The notes: generated by a model from the sequence alone, not told the origin. 64,000 nucleotides of DNA from Hyphomicrobium sp. CS1GBMeth3 (GCF_900117455.1 NZ_FPHO01000003.1:2384501-2448500), one strand, 5' to 3'. Counted from the first letter of the stretch, positions 1 through 9,766 are shown. Numbers and translations are program-made.

Positions 1-350
1 AGGCGGAGCGGCTGCACCACGCTCCGGCGGACCGCCAGCCAAGAGCCCGGAAAATCACACTTTTTCGACGTGGTCGCCGGGCAGCAGGCGGTCCGATGTA
101 ACGGTAAATAACGGTGTCATACTATCGGGGAGGAGGCTCCTCGCCTAGCGTCCGCGCACTGATTTGCAGCGGGGTGCTGAGCGAAGGGCAGCGTTGAGGA
201 CATCCCCGTCCCCCTGCCCTTCGCCCCCGCGCGATTGCGTCCCTCAAGCGCCAGTTCAGCACGCAACGCCGCTCCTCGCGAGCGACGTCGGCGCTGTCCT
301 GAGGGAAGCCTCAACATCCAACGCGATTAGAACGAGATCAGGCTTGCGCC
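1..350. other. Left-edge region without a supported gene
   Basis: I see no frame with convincing codon usage, start and ribosome site here. The only structure noted is a direct repeat TAACGGT at 99-105 and 109-115, a 10-bp period, which could be a binding site for a tandem-dimer regulator. It may be the upstream region of the DUF6894 gene at 351, or the tail of something off the left edge. Confidence 0.4.
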
Positions 351-569
351 ATGCGCTATTTTTTTCATTTGGAAAGTGAGACCAACGTTCACATCGACCA
401 CCTGGGCCAGGAATTTGCGCACTATCAGGATGTGACGCATCACGCCTTTGCCATGGCGCGCGAGCTGGCCGAGGAGGACAGGTGGCTGGGTTGGTCTGTA
501 CGCGTGATCGACGCGCGCAACAGGGAGGTGATCTGCGTTCCGATCCTGGACGCCATTCTGTCGAGATAG
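351..569 (+). CDS. DUF6894 family small protein
   Basis: This 72-residue protein begins MRYFFHLE, the usual opening of the DUF6894 family, which is common and often multicopy in Hyphomicrobiales. It is predicted to be cytoplasmic and has no membrane segment or signal peptide. The conserved pattern seen is an N-terminal RYFFH strand, an alanine-rich helix with ARELAEED around residues 36-43, then a VRVIDARNREV strand near residues 51-61. No biochemical role is established for the family. It ends 14 bases before the convergent end of parE, so it is probably a single-gene unit. The family call is from recognition of the motif pattern. Confidence 0.75.
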   Translation: MRYFFHLESETNVHIDHLGQEFAHYQDVTHHAFAMARELAEEDRWLGWSVRVIDARNREVICVPILDAILSR

Positions 570-583
570 CGGCCGCGACGATG

Positions 584-2599
584 CTAGATGTCGAGATCCG
601 TGGCGAACGCGGCACGCTCCTGGATGAAGCGGAAGCGGGCTTCAGGCTTGGAGCCCATCAGCGCGTTGACCGCATCGCCGATCGCGCTCCGGTCGTCCTC
701 GCCGATTTCCACGCGCAAGAGCGTGCGCCGCTTCGGATCCATCGTCGTCTCTTTGAGCTGCTGTGCGTTCATCTCGCCCAGGCCCTTGAAACGGCTGATC
801 TCAACCTTGGCATTGGCGGCGAACTCGCTCTTTAGGAGCGCGTCTCTCTGCTGCTCGGTCGTCGCATAGAACGACTTCGCGCCGTGCGTGAGCTTGTAGA
901 GCGGCGGCACCGCGAGAAAAAGATGCCCGTTCTCGATCAACTCGGGCATCTCCTGGTAGAAGAACGTGATCAGCAGCGACGCGATATGCGCCCCGTCGAC
1001 GTCGGCATCCGTCATCACGATGACGCGCTCATAGCGCAAGTCGTCGTCGCGGTACTTGCTGCCCGTCCCCACGCCGAGCGCCTGGATGAGATCCGAAAGC
1101 AGCTGGTTCTGGGACAGCTTCGCCGATGAGGCGTTGGCCACGTTGAGGATCTTGCCGCGCAGGGGAAGGATGGCCTGCGTTTCGCGCGTGCGCGCGCTCT
1201 TGGCCGAGCCACCGGCCGAGTCGCCCTCGACGATGAAGATCTCGGTGCCGACCGCCTGCTGGATCGAGCAGTCGGCGAGCTTGCCGGGGAGGCGAAGCTT
1301 GCGCGTCGCGGACTGCCGCCCGACCTCCTTTTCGCGCTTGCGCTTCAGCCGCTCCTCGGCCTGGTCGATGGTCCACTCGAGAAGCCGTGTCGCCTGCTGC
1401 GGGCTGTCGGCGAGCCAATGGTCGAACGCATCCTTGACGGCCTGCTCGACAATGCGCTGCGCCTCTTGTGTCGCGAGCTTGTCCTTGGTTTGACCCTGGA
1501 ACTCGGGCTCGCGGATGAACACCGACAGCATGGCGGCTGCCGTGCCCATCACGTCCTCGGCCGTGATCTGCGCCGCCTTGCGGTTGCCGACGCGCTCGCC
1601 GAACTCGCGCAGGCTCTTGGAAAGCGCCGAGCGGAACCCGTTTTCGTGCGTTCCGCCTTCGCCGGTCGGGATCGTGTTGCAGTACGAGCGGCAGAAGCCG
1701 TCCGCGTCGGCGACCCACGCCACCGCCCACTCGACCGAGCCGTGCTGGCCCTCGCGCTCGACGTTGCCGGCGAAGATGTCCTTCGAGACGAGCGTCTGTC
1801 CGGTGATCTCGGAAGCCAGATAATCTTTGAGCCCGCCCGGGAAGTGGAACACGGCTTCGGCTGGCGTGTCGTCCTTGATCAGCGACGGATCGCAGCTCCA
1901 GCGGATCTCGACGCCGCCGAACAGATACGCCTTCGAGCGCGCCATCTTGAGCAGCCGCGCCGGTTTGAAGTGTGCCCCCTTGCCGAAGATCGTCTCGTCC
2001 GGATGGAAGCGCACGCGCGTGCCGCGCCGGTTCATGACCGGCCCGAGCTTCTCGAGCTTGGTTTGCGGCACGCCGCGCGAAAACGTCATGCGGTAGAGCT
2101 GCTGGCCGCGCGCCACCTCCACCTCGCAGGTGTCCGACAGCGCATTCACGACCGAGACGCCGACGCCGTGCAGGCCGCCCGAGGTATTGTAGGCCTTGCC
2201 CTCGAACTTGCCGCCCGCGTGCAGCGTGCACATGATGACTTCGAGCGCGCTCTTGTTCTTGAACTTGGGATGAGGATCAACCGGGATGCCGCGCCCGTTG
2301 TCGGTCACCGACAGGAAGCCGTCCGCATCGAGACGGACGTCGATCCAGTCGGCATGTCCAGCCACCGCCTCGTCCATCGAGTTATCGATGACCTCGGCAA
2401 AAAGGTGGTGCAGCGCCTTCTCGTCCGTGCCGCCGACGTACATGCCGGGCCTGCGCCGCACCGGCTCGAGGCCTTCCAGGACCTCGATGTCGGCAGCGGT
2501 ATAGGCATCGGACGCATCGCTGATCTTGCGGGCGCGGCTGGTCTTGTCGGTCATGCTTTGCGTAAGGCTCGAGAAGAGATCGCGGATCGAATGGGTCAT
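584..2599 (-). CDS. parE: DNA topoisomerase IV subunit B (ParE)
   Basis: This is the ATPase subunit of topoisomerase IV, which decatenates replicated chromosomes together with ParC. The 671 residues match the family's usual length. The GHKL ATPase has EVIDNS at 69-74, the DNGRG loop at 100-104 and GGLHGVGV at 141-148. A QTK-type lysine lies at 370-372. The TOPRIM domain follows with metal-ligand E458 in IVEGDSAGG and a TDADVDGAH motif near 525. The absence of the long GyrB-type insertion and the PGMYVGGTDE signature near residue 51 favour ParE over GyrB. The ATG at 2599 is used; a second ATG at residue 16 is possible. It is divergent from the EamA gene. parC is not in the window. Confidence 0.95.
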   Translation of the reverse strand: MTHSIRDLFSSLTQSMTDKTSRARKISDASDAYTAADIEVLEGLEPVRRRPGMYVGGTDEKALHHLFAEVIDNSMDEAVAGHADWIDVRLDADGFLSVTDNGRGIPVDPHPKFKNKSALEVIMCTLHAGGKFEGKAYNTSGGLHGVGVSVVNALSDTCEVEVARGQQLYRMTFSRGVPQTKLEKLGPVMNRRGTRVRFHPDETIFGKGAHFKPARLLKMARSKAYLFGGVEIRWSCDPSLIKDDTPAEAVFHFPGGLKDYLASEITGQTLVSKDIFAGNVEREGQHGSVEWAVAWVADADGFCRSYCNTIPTGEGGTHENGFRSALSKSLREFGERVGNRKAAQITAEDVMGTAAAMLSVFIREPEFQGQTKDKLATQEAQRIVEQAVKDAFDHWLADSPQQATRLLEWTIDQAEERLKRKREKEVGRQSATRKLRLPGKLADCSIQQAVGTEIFIVEGDSAGGSAKSARTRETQAILPLRGKILNVANASSAKLSQNQLLSDLIQALGVGTGSKYRDDDLRYERVIVMTDADVDGAHIASLLITFFYQEMPELIENGHLFLAVPPLYKLTHGAKSFYATTEQQRDALLKSEFAANAKVEISRFKGLGEMNAQQLKETTMDPKRRTLLRVEIGEDDRSAIGDAVNALMGSKPEARFRFIQERAAFATDLDI

Positions 2600-2887
2600 G
2601 CGCCGTCATCCCCTGCCTGTCGAAGGCGGCCCGGCGGCGCAACGCGGGACAGATGCGAGCGAAGGGCCCGAATCCTTGGATGGTGCTCCGGCGAGAGGTG
2701 GCACGGCGCGCTGTGGATTGGCAAGTCGGGCGTGCCAAGCCGCCACACCAGAGGGCTTTTTCACGCTCCAGGCGCGAGCGGTGCGCCCAATAGCCGCCCA
2801 GCGGCGGGTTATATGATCCGCCGGACCGAAAGAACTGGTATCTACCGCACCGGCGCCAAGCCGGCAGCTCCCGGAAAAGACCGCACC

Positions 2888-3823
2888 ATGCAAAAACGAC
2901 ACGAACGCGGGCCTGAGCCGCGCGCTTCCAGATTTTCGGCCCTCGCCAATGAGCCGCGCTTCCTGATGCTGCTGCCCGGTCTGTTCTGGGCGGGCAACGC
3001 CATCGTGGCGCGGGGTGTTGCGGAAGAGATCCCGCCCATTGCGTTGGCATTCTGGCGCTGGACGGTGGCTGCCGCACTGATCGCGCCGCTGGCCTGGCCG
3101 CACCTCCGTCGCGACATGCCCACTCTGGCACGCCGTTGGCCGACAATGGTTCTCTTGTCGGCCCTTGGCATCAGCGTGTTCAACACGTTCCTTTACATCG
3201 GTGCGCACACCACGACGGCCATCAACATCGTGATGCTGCAGACGGCCATCCCGATTATCGTCGTGCTTGCCACGTTCCTGATCTTCCGCGAGACGCTGAC
3301 GGGAGGTCAGGCGGCGGGTATAGCCGCGTCGTTCGTCGGCACGCTGATCCTCATCACGCATGGCGACCCGGCTATTCTGTCAAACCTTGATTTCAAGCGC
3401 GGCGATCTTTGGCTGCTCGCGGCCGTTGTGAGCTACGCCGTCTATACTGCGCTGCTGAGGCTCCGCCCGCCGGTTCACGGGTTGAGCTTCGTCTTTGTGA
3501 CGTTCGTGATCGGGGCGCTCCTGCTGCTGCCGTTTTACATTGCGGAGACGTTGACATCGCGCCCGTTGCCGATCACGCCGCACGCGGCGCTCGCGATTGG
3601 CTACGTCGCGGTTTTCGCGTCGATCTTGTCTTACCTTGCCTACAACCGGGTGGTGGCGCTTCTCGGTGCCAACACCGCCGGGCTGACCGCGCATCTCGTG
3701 CCGGTCTTCGGCATCATCCTGGCCGTGCTGCTGCTCGGCGAGCGGCTCTATGCCTATCACGGCGTCGGCATCGCGCTGATTGCCCTGGGCCTCTGGCTCG
3801 CCACCCGGGGATCGCGCGCTTGA
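2888..3823 (+). CDS. EamA/DMT-family inner-membrane transporter
   Basis: This is a predicted exporter of the drug/metabolite transporter superfamily, 311 residues, with about ten hydrophobic helices arranged as two EamA repeats. The first repeat starts at LLPGLFWAGNAIVARG near residue 26, a typical EamA opening. The second starts near WLLAAVVSYAVYTALL, and the protein ends with LLGERLYAYHGVGIALIALG, the usual repeat terminus. The frame is open far upstream over antisense parE DNA, but the ATG at 2888 gives the standard family length. The substrate cannot be told from sequence; amino acids or nucleotide-sugar-like metabolites are typical of the family. The spacer to parE (2600-2887) probably holds both promoters. 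Confidence 0.85.
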   Translation: MQKRHERGPEPRASRFSALANEPRFLMLLPGLFWAGNAIVARGVAEEIPPIALAFWRWTVAAALIAPLAWPHLRRDMPTLARRWPTMVLLSALGISVFNTFLYIGAHTTTAINIVMLQTAIPIIVVLATFLIFRETLTGGQAAGIAASFVGTLILITHGDPAILSNLDFKRGDLWLLAAVVSYAVYTALLRLRPPVHGLSFVFVTFVIGALLLLPFYIAETLTSRPLPITPHAALAIGYVAVFASILSYLAYNRVVALLGANTAGLTAHLVPVFGIILAVLLLGERLYAYHGVGIALIALGLWLATRGSRA

Positions 3824-3894
3824 GCCCGGTCAAGGAGTCTCCTGTCTCCCTGGGACAAGGCTTTGCAAAATGGCCATGTTCTGAGGAAGGCAGC

Positions 3895-4236
3895 ATGTCA
3901 AAGGATTTCAAAGGAATCACAGCCGACATCACTGAATATGCTGTGGAGTTGAGAAGGGCCGTACCGGACGCCATGAGCGGGTTTTACGCCATGTCAAAAG
4001 GCGCGATGGCGAATGGCGCGATCGACAAGAAGACCAAGGAGCTGGTGGCACTGGCTATCGGCGTCACTCAGCGGTGCGACGGCTGCATCGGATTTCACGT
4101 CAAGGCCCTAAAGGACCTCGGCGCGACGCGCGAGGAGTTGGCCGAGCTGATGGCCGTGTGCGTCTACATGGGTGGCGGCCCGGCACTCATGTATGCTGCC
4201 GATGCGTTACGCGCCTACGATCAGTTCAACACGTGA
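3895..4236 (+). CDS. Carboxymuconolactone decarboxylase / AhpD-like protein
   Basis: This 113-residue protein has the AhpD-like fold signature, with a redox CxxC pair (C61-D-G-C64) followed by H68 in CDGCIGFH. AhpD members act as thiol-disulfide partners in peroxide reduction, while decarboxylase members lack the CxxC, so a redox role is more likely here. Start ATG at 3895 follows a GAGGAAGG-like site at 3882-3890. It lies 71 bases after the EamA gene in the same direction and ends 9 bases before the convergent panC. No partner peroxiredoxin is adjacent, so the electron acceptor is unknown. Confidence 0.85.
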   Translation: MSKDFKGITADITEYAVELRRAVPDAMSGFYAMSKGAMANGAIDKKTKELVALAIGVTQRCDGCIGFHVKALKDLGATREELAELMAVCVYMGGGPALMYAADALRAYDQFNT

Positions 4237-4245
4237 CGATGCCCC

Positions 4246-5061
4246 TCAGACTGCCACGTTGTCGATCAGCCGCGTGTTGCCGAGCCAGGCGGCGGCCAGA
4301 ACCCGCCCCGGCCGCCCGGAGTCCGGGTTGAACGGCGCCAGCGTCTCGGCGTCGCGCACCTCGAGATAGTCGACCCTCGAAAAGCCAACGGTCAGCAAGG
4401 CTTCTGCCGCCTCGGCCGGAGAGCGCCCGCGCGCGACCTCCTGGATCGCCTTGTAGAGCATTGGCGCGATGTAGCGCTCGTCCTCGCTGAGGTAGGCGTT
4501 GCGCGAGGAAAGCGCGAGCCCGTCATCCTCACGCGCCGTCGGCACACCCTGGATGGTGACCGGCAGCGTCAGGTCGCGCACCATCTGGCGGATCACGGCG
4601 AGCTGCTGGAAATCCTTCTCGCCAAACAGCGCCACGTGTGGGGTCGCCGCCGCGAGCAGTTTGCAGACAACCGTCGCCACGCCGCTGAAATGGTGCGGCC
4701 GGAACTCGCCTTCGAGCGGCAGCGCCGCGCCTTCCGGCACGATGCGGGTCGCGAACCCGTCCGGATAGATCTCGGAGACGGGCGGTATCCAGACGGCATG
4801 CGCCCCGGCGCCGGCGAGCTTGGCGAGGTCGCCCGCTTCGTCGCGCGGATAGCGCGCCAGGTCTTCGTGTGGCGCAAACTGCGTCGGGTTGATGAAGATC
4901 GAGACGACGACGCGGTCGGCGGCGGTCAACGCCGCACCGACGAGCGCGATATGCCCGGCGTGCAGGGCGCCCATGGTCGGAACCAGCGCAACCGTCTCGC
5001 CAGCGGCCCGCCAGCGGCCGATCTCGGTCCGCAAATGATTGATTGTTTTAACGATCTCCAC
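4246..5061 (-). CDS. panC: Pantothenate synthetase
   Basis: PanC condenses D-pantoate with beta-alanine using ATP, the last step of pantothenate synthesis, in the cytoplasm. It is 271 residues. The nucleotidyltransferase HIGH-like motif is seen in PTMGALHAGH at about residues 28-37, followed by SIFINPTQF, FGEKDFQQL and SSRNAYLS, all hallmark PanC blocks. The start is GTG at 5061, preceded by a GAGGG site about seven bases upstream on this strand. It is divergent from putA; panB is not adjacent. The end is tight against the AhpD-like gene. Confidence 0.95.
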   Translation of the reverse strand: MEIVKTINHLRTEIGRWRAAGETVALVPTMGALHAGHIALVGAALTAADRVVVSIFINPTQFAPHEDLARYPRDEAGDLAKLAGAGAHAVWIPPVSEIYPDGFATRIVPEGAALPLEGEFRPHHFSGVATVVCKLLAAATPHVALFGEKDFQQLAVIRQMVRDLTLPVTIQGVPTAREDDGLALSSRNAYLSEDERYIAPMLYKAIQEVARGRSPAEAAEALLTVGFSRVDYLEVRDAETLAPFNPDSGRPGRVLAAAWLGNTRLIDNVAV

Positions 5062-5286
5062 GGGCCGCCCTCGCAGGTATTGGTTTTGAATATGCCGAGA
5101 TTGCGCGGCAAGTGAGGCTGTCCCCCGCTTGCCGTCAAGAGGGCGTGCCGCCGCCCGTCTCGCACCCCTGTGTCGCCGCCGCAGCCCTTATCAATCACCG
5201 TTGTACAACTCACAGCGAAGCGCCATGTGTTACCGTGCAAAGGCCCGAAGAATCAGGTCTGCTCCCGCCGAAAACGAGGGAACGGA

Positions 5287-8200
5287 ATGGTCGCGCTGAG
5301 AAAATCCGAGTTCGCCGGCGCCGGTGCCGCGGGCGAGCTTCCGCCGCGCGACGAAATCGCAGCGCATCATCTGACGGATGAGACGCGCCTCGTCGGCGGT
5401 CTCATCGAGCGCGCCGTGTTCACCGAAGAAGAGCGCCGTCGCACGGCCGACCTGGCGCGCAAGCTCGTCGAGGCGGTGCGCGCCAACCGCGCAAGCCATG
5501 GCGGCATCGACGCCTTCATGCACGAGTACGGCCTTTCGAGTGAGGAAGGCATCATCCTGATGTGCCTCGCGGAGGCGTTGCTGCGCATCCCCGACGCCGA
5601 CACCGCCGACCGCTTCATCGCCGAGAAGATCGCCGGCGGCCAGTGGGAGCGCCACCGCGGTCATTCCGACAGCCTGCTGGTCAACGCCTCCACCTGGGGC
5701 CTGATGCTGACGGGCCGCCTGGTCAAGCTCCGCGAGGCGCGCGGCGCCAATCCGTGGGAGGCCTTGAAGCGGCTGGCGGCGCGCTCGGGCGAGCCGTTCA
5801 TCCGCCAGGCCGTGCGCCAGGCGGTCAAGCTGCTCGGCGACCAGTTCGTGCTCGGCCGCTCCATCCGCGACGCCATCGCGCGCTCGGCGCCCTTCGAAGC
5901 GCGCGGCTTCCGCTTCTCCTACGACATGCTGGGCGAGGCGGCGAAGACCGACAAGGACGCGCACCGCTACTTCGAGCGCTACATGGGTGCCATCGATGCG
6001 GTCGGACATGCGGCCGGCCCAAACCCGCTGTCGCACCCGGATTCGCTGCTCGCGCGCCCGAGCCTGTCGGTCAAGCTGTCGGCGCTGCATCCGCGCTATG
6101 AGCCCGGCAAGGAAGCGCGCCTCGCAACAGAGCTCTATCCCCGCCTGCTCGAGCTTCTGCGCGCCGCCGAGGCCCGCGGCCTCGCCGTCACGCTCGACGC
6201 CGAGGAGCAGGATCGCCACGAGCTGCTGCTCGACCTCTTCGGCCGTGCCTACACCGATCCCGCGCTCGAGCGCTGGACCGGCCTCGGCATCGCCGTGCAG
6301 GCGTATGGCAAGCGCGCTATTCCAACCATCCGCTGGTTGCGCCGCTTGGCCGAGCAGGGCGGCAAGCGCATCCCGCTGCGCCTTGTCAAAGGTGCCTACT
6401 GGGACAGCGAGATCAAATGGGCGCAGGAGCGCGGGCTTTCCGACTACCCGGTTCTGACCCGCAAGCTGCACACCGACGTCTCCTATCTCGCATGCATGCG
6501 TTTGATATTCTCGGACGCGCGCGCGTTCTATCCGCAGGTCGCAACCCATAACGCGCACACGATCGCCTCCGCCATCGTCGCCTCGGGCCAGACAGCCTTC
6601 GAGTTCCAGCGCCTGCACGGCATGGGCGAGGCGCTCTATGAGGAAGTCTCTGCGCCCGGCAAGATGCGCCATCCGTGCCGCATATACGCGCCCGTCGGCG
6701 AGCACGAGGATCTGCTGTCGTATCTCGTGCGCCGTCTGCTCGAGAATGGCGCCAACACCTCGTTCGTCAATCGCCTTGCCGACGACGAGGCTCCGATAGC
6801 TCAGATCGTTCGCGACCCGGTCGTGGTTGCGGAACGCGAGCGCGCCGAGCCGTCGCGCGCCAAGCCGATGCCACGCCCGCGCGACATCTTCTGGCCGGAG
6901 CGCAAGAACTCGTCCGGCGTGGCGCTGACCGACCGCACGGAGCGCGCAGCGTTGATCGCGCGCATGGATGCGGCGCTGACGCAGCCGTTCGACGCCGGCC
7001 CGATCATCGACGGCTTGGAGACGGTCGGTGGTCCGCAGGCCGCGCTGCTGACGTGTCCGCATGACCGCCGCGAGCGCCTCGGCACGGCGCGCATCGCCAC
7101 GCCGCGCGAAGTAGACGCCGCAATCGTGAGTGCGGAGCGCGCCGCCCACGCGTGGGACAAGCTCGGCGGCCCCGCGCGCGCCAAGATCCTCGATCTCGCG
7201 GCCGACATGGTCGAGCAGGACCGCGCGCGCCTGATGGCCGTGCTCGTGCGCGAGGCCGGCAAGACGCTGCCCGCCGCCATGGCCGAGGTGCGCGAGACGG
7301 CGGACCTTCTGCGCTACTACGCCGTCGAGGCGCGCCGCCTGATGAGCGCACCGGCCTCCCTCAAAGGCCCCACCGGAGAAGCGAACACGCTCGACCTGCG
7401 CGGACGCGGCCCCTTTGCCTGCATCGCGCCCTGGAATTTCCCGCTCGCGATCTTCGTCGGCCAGATCGCCGCCGCGCTCGCTGCCGGCAACCCGGTGCTG
7501 GCCAAGCCCGCCGAGCAGACACCCGTCACGGCGATGCTGGCCGTGCGTTTGCTGCACCAGGCGGGCGTTCCGACAAACGTCCTGCATCTCTTGCCGGGAT
7601 CCGGCGCCGTCGGCGCCGCGCTCGTCAAATCGCCGAAGGTCAAAGGCGTTGCCTTCACGGGCGGCAACGAGGCCGCGTGGGCGATCCAGAAGGCGTTGGC
7701 CGATCGACGCGCCGACATGGTCCCGCTGATCGCAGAGACCGGCGGTCTCAACGCCATGATCGCCGATAGCAGCGCGTTGTCGGAGCAGGTGGTGCGCGAC
7801 GCGGTACGCTCGGCCTTCGACAGCGCCGGCCAGCGCTGCTCGGCGCTGCGCGTGCTCTTCGTGCAGGAGGAGATCGCAACCCACACCATTCGCATGCTGA
7901 AGGGCGCCATCGAGGCCCTCGACATCGGCGACCCTTATGATTATGCGACCGACATCGGCCCTGTTATCGACGAAGCGGCACAGGATGCACTCGAGGCGCA
8001 CAAGGTCCGCATGCAGCGGGAAGCGCGCGAGCTGATCGACATCCGTCTCCCAACCGATTGCCGCGCCGGCACCTACGTCACGCCCGCCTGCTACGAGATC
8101 GACAGCATCGGCATGCTCGAGCGTGAGGTGTTCGGCCCCATCCTGCACGTCGTACGCTTTGCCGGCGGCCATCTGCCGAAGGTGGTCGAGGCCATCAACG

Positions 8201-8487
8201 CCACGGGGTACGGCCTGACGCTCGGCCTGCACAGCCGCATTGGCTACGTCGCCGGCTACGTGGCTGAGCACGCGCGCGTTGGCAACCTCTACGTAAACCG
8301 CAACCAGATCGGTGCCGTGCCGGGCGTACAGCCGTTCGGCGGCGAAGGGCTTTCGGGCACAGGCCCCAAAGCGGGCGGCCCCAACTACCTCGCGCGCTTC
8401 GCGACCGAGCGCGTGCGCACCACCGACATCACCGCGACCGGCGGCAACGTCGGCCTTTTGACGGACGGAGCCCCCGGCAGCGACTGA
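5287..8487 (+). CDS. putA: Bifunctional proline dehydrogenase / glutamate-semialdehyde dehydrogenase PutA
   Basis: PutA oxidises proline to glutamate in two steps, using FAD then NAD, at the inner membrane face. From the ATG at 5287, preceded by GAGGGAACGG, the protein is 1066 residues. The proline dehydrogenase barrel spans roughly 60-480 and includes RLVKGAYWD with K368. The aldehyde dehydrogenase domain runs roughly from 570 to 1020, with the general base E817 in AETGG and nucleophile C851 in AGQRCSAL. The ribbon-helix-helix DNA-binding domain found at the N-terminus of enterobacterial trifunctional PutA is not seen, so this is a two-function form. Such forms usually depend on a separate regulator; none is adjacent. 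A further upstream start in the same open frame (5170) has no convincing ribosome site. Confidence 0.95.
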   Translation: MVALRKSEFAGAGAAGELPPRDEIAAHHLTDETRLVGGLIERAVFTEEERRRTADLARKLVEAVRANRASHGGIDAFMHEYGLSSEEGIILMCLAEALLRIPDADTADRFIAEKIAGGQWERHRGHSDSLLVNASTWGLMLTGRLVKLREARGANPWEALKRLAARSGEPFIRQAVRQAVKLLGDQFVLGRSIRDAIARSAPFEARGFRFSYDMLGEAAKTDKDAHRYFERYMGAIDAVGHAAGPNPLSHPDSLLARPSLSVKLSALHPRYEPGKEARLATELYPRLLELLRAAEARGLAVTLDAEEQDRHELLLDLFGRAYTDPALERWTGLGIAVQAYGKRAIPTIRWLRRLAEQGGKRIPLRLVKGAYWDSEIKWAQERGLSDYPVLTRKLHTDVSYLACMRLIFSDARAFYPQVATHNAHTIASAIVASGQTAFEFQRLHGMGEALYEEVSAPGKMRHPCRIYAPVGEHEDLLSYLVRRLLENGANTSFVNRLADDEAPIAQIVRDPVVVAERERAEPSRAKPMPRPRDIFWPERKNSSGVALTDRTERAALIARMDAALTQPFDAGPIIDGLETVGGPQAALLTCPHDRRERLGTARIATPREVDAAIVSAERAAHAWDKLGGPARAKILDLAADMVEQDRARLMAVLVREAGKTLPAAMAEVRETADLLRYYAVEARRLMSAPASLKGPTGEANTLDLRGRGPFACIAPWNFPLAIFVGQIAAALAAGNPVLAKPAEQTPVTAMLAVRLLHQAGVPTNVLHLLPGSGAVGAALVKSPKVKGVAFTGGNEAAWAIQKALADRRADMVPLIAETGGLNAMIADSSALSEQVVRDAVRSAFDSAGQRCSALRVLFVQEEIATHTIRMLKGAIEALDIGDPYDYATDIGPVIDEAAQDALEAHKVRMQREARELIDIRLPTDCRAGTYVTPACYEIDSIGMLEREVFGPILHVVRFAGGHLPKVVEAINATGYGLTLGLHSRIGYVAGYVAEHARVGNLYVNRNQIGAVPGVQPFGGEGLSGTGPKAGGPNYLARFATERVRTTDITATGGNVGLLTDGAPGSD

Positions 8488-8550
8488 GCACGCGGCCGGC
8501 CCCCGATGATCTCCATTCGGTCGAGCCTAGCGAACTCGGTGTGCGACACT

Positions 8551-9573
8551 TCAGGCAATCCCGGGACGCCATGCCATGACACCCTCAGTCCGCGCGCGGA
8601 CCTCGGGGGGCGCTAAGCACGACGCGAGGGCCTCATAGCCGTGCGCGCCTGGATAGGGCGCGACACGCAGGGGCACGCTGTGATTGGCGGGGCAATACAC
8701 GATAAGCTCGCGTGTACCGACGGCGTCCAAGTCCAGGATGGCGTTGGATCGGGTAAGCAGAAAGAGTGGCCGTGCCTTGGGACCGCGCTCCCGGAGACGA
8801 GAGATCAGCGCCACTTGAGTGGCCTTGTCCAATCCCTGCTCCGGCATGTCGATGATTAGGCCAGATGGGTCATCGCCCTCCAGCGCGGTAACCAGGATGA
8901 TCAAGGCGTCCGATGGCGCGGCACCCCGCTCGACAAGGCAGGCGAGAGCCTGATCCACGCGCGAGCAGACCGTGCGACTTGCTAGCTTCACGGTGGTATA
9001 ATCCGTTAGACGGTCGAGACCCAGAAAGACTGCGTTTGACAAGGTATCTGCCAGGTGCATGGCGAGCCGTGTCTTGCCGCTACCCAACGGGCCGGTGATG
9101 TAGTTCAGTGGCCCGATGGCGCGCAGCTCGAACCGTTCACCGCCCCATGGCCAGGGAAGATTGAAGGCGACGCGCAACTCGGGGACGGAAGTCGGAACCT
9201 GCGCCAACCCGTCGGGCTGCGGCGCTTGCCTGTCCATAAGATCCTCCCTGAGGCCGCGAACCTTTCCCAGCGTTGCGACAAGGTCTTGGATCTGCTCTTC
9301 AAGCGTCGCCTGATGAACGGTTAGGGCAGTCTTGAGGGTCAGATGATCGCTCTGCAGCACCCGTGTGATTTGCGCCAAACTGAAGCCGAGCGCTCGCAAT
9401 GCAGCAATTTCGGAGGCCCGGCGCATCTGCTCGGGGCCGTAGGTCCGCCATCCTGCAGCAGTACGGATGGGCGCTATGAGACCGTGCTGCTCATAAACGC
9501 GCAGAGCTTTAACGGATATGCCAAGCCTCTTGGCGGCTACGGATGGACTAAGGAAGGCGGCTGAGGAGTTCAC
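8551..9573 (-). CDS. MerR-type regulator fused to an ABC-like P-loop ATPase
   Basis: The 340-residue protein has two parts. Residues 8-75 form a MerR winged helix (VAAKRLGIS, VKALRVYEQHGLI, GWRTYGPEQM), followed by a dimerising helix to about 113. Residues 133-325 resemble a compact ABC/SMC-type nucleotide-binding domain: Walker A GPLGSGKT at 161-168, a Walker B/D-loop-like stretch LIIDMPEQGLD, and a switch-like FLLTRS. I do not see an LSGGQ signature, and the usual catalytic Glu position reads M in IDMPE. The start is GTG at 9573 with GAGGTGA five bases upstream. The gene is isolated, converging on putA. A transcription regulator gated by ATP binding is an inference; the inducer is unknown. 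Confidence 0.75.
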   Translation of the reverse strand: MNSSAAFLSPSVAAKRLGISVKALRVYEQHGLIAPIRTAAGWRTYGPEQMRRASEIAALRALGFSLAQITRVLQSDHLTLKTALTVHQATLEEQIQDLVATLGKVRGLREDLMDRQAPQPDGLAQVPTSVPELRVAFNLPWPWGGERFELRAIGPLNYITGPLGSGKTRLAMHLADTLSNAVFLGLDRLTDYTTVKLASRTVCSRVDQALACLVERGAAPSDALIILVTALEGDDPSGLIIDMPEQGLDKATQVALISRLRERGPKARPLFLLTRSNAILDLDAVGTRELIVYCPANHSVPLRVAPYPGAHGYEALASCLAPPEVRARTEGVMAWRPGIA

Positions 9574-9766
9574 GACTCACCTCGTTTCGTTGCCAACTCA
9601 TTAAGGGGGCGACCCCAAGGGACGGGTCAAGCACCCTCTAGCCCTCTTGTGTGCCGCATAGCGCCAGCCGCGCCCTTGAAATTGAGGTCAGCCCATTTGT
9701 TCTGGACATTGCCGTCATGGCCGCAGCTCGCCATGTTAGGGGGCAGCAGCCCGCAAGTGGAACCCG

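Noticed and set aside
1418..2887. Upstream extension of the EamA frame across antisense parE
   Set aside because: The extension has shadow composition; the EamA family starts at 2888.
5230..8271. A very long open frame (over 1000 codons) antisense to putA
   Set aside because: It arises from GC-rich third-position bias of putA; its product is low-complexity, His/Arg/Ala-rich, and has no domain, while putA is unmistakable.
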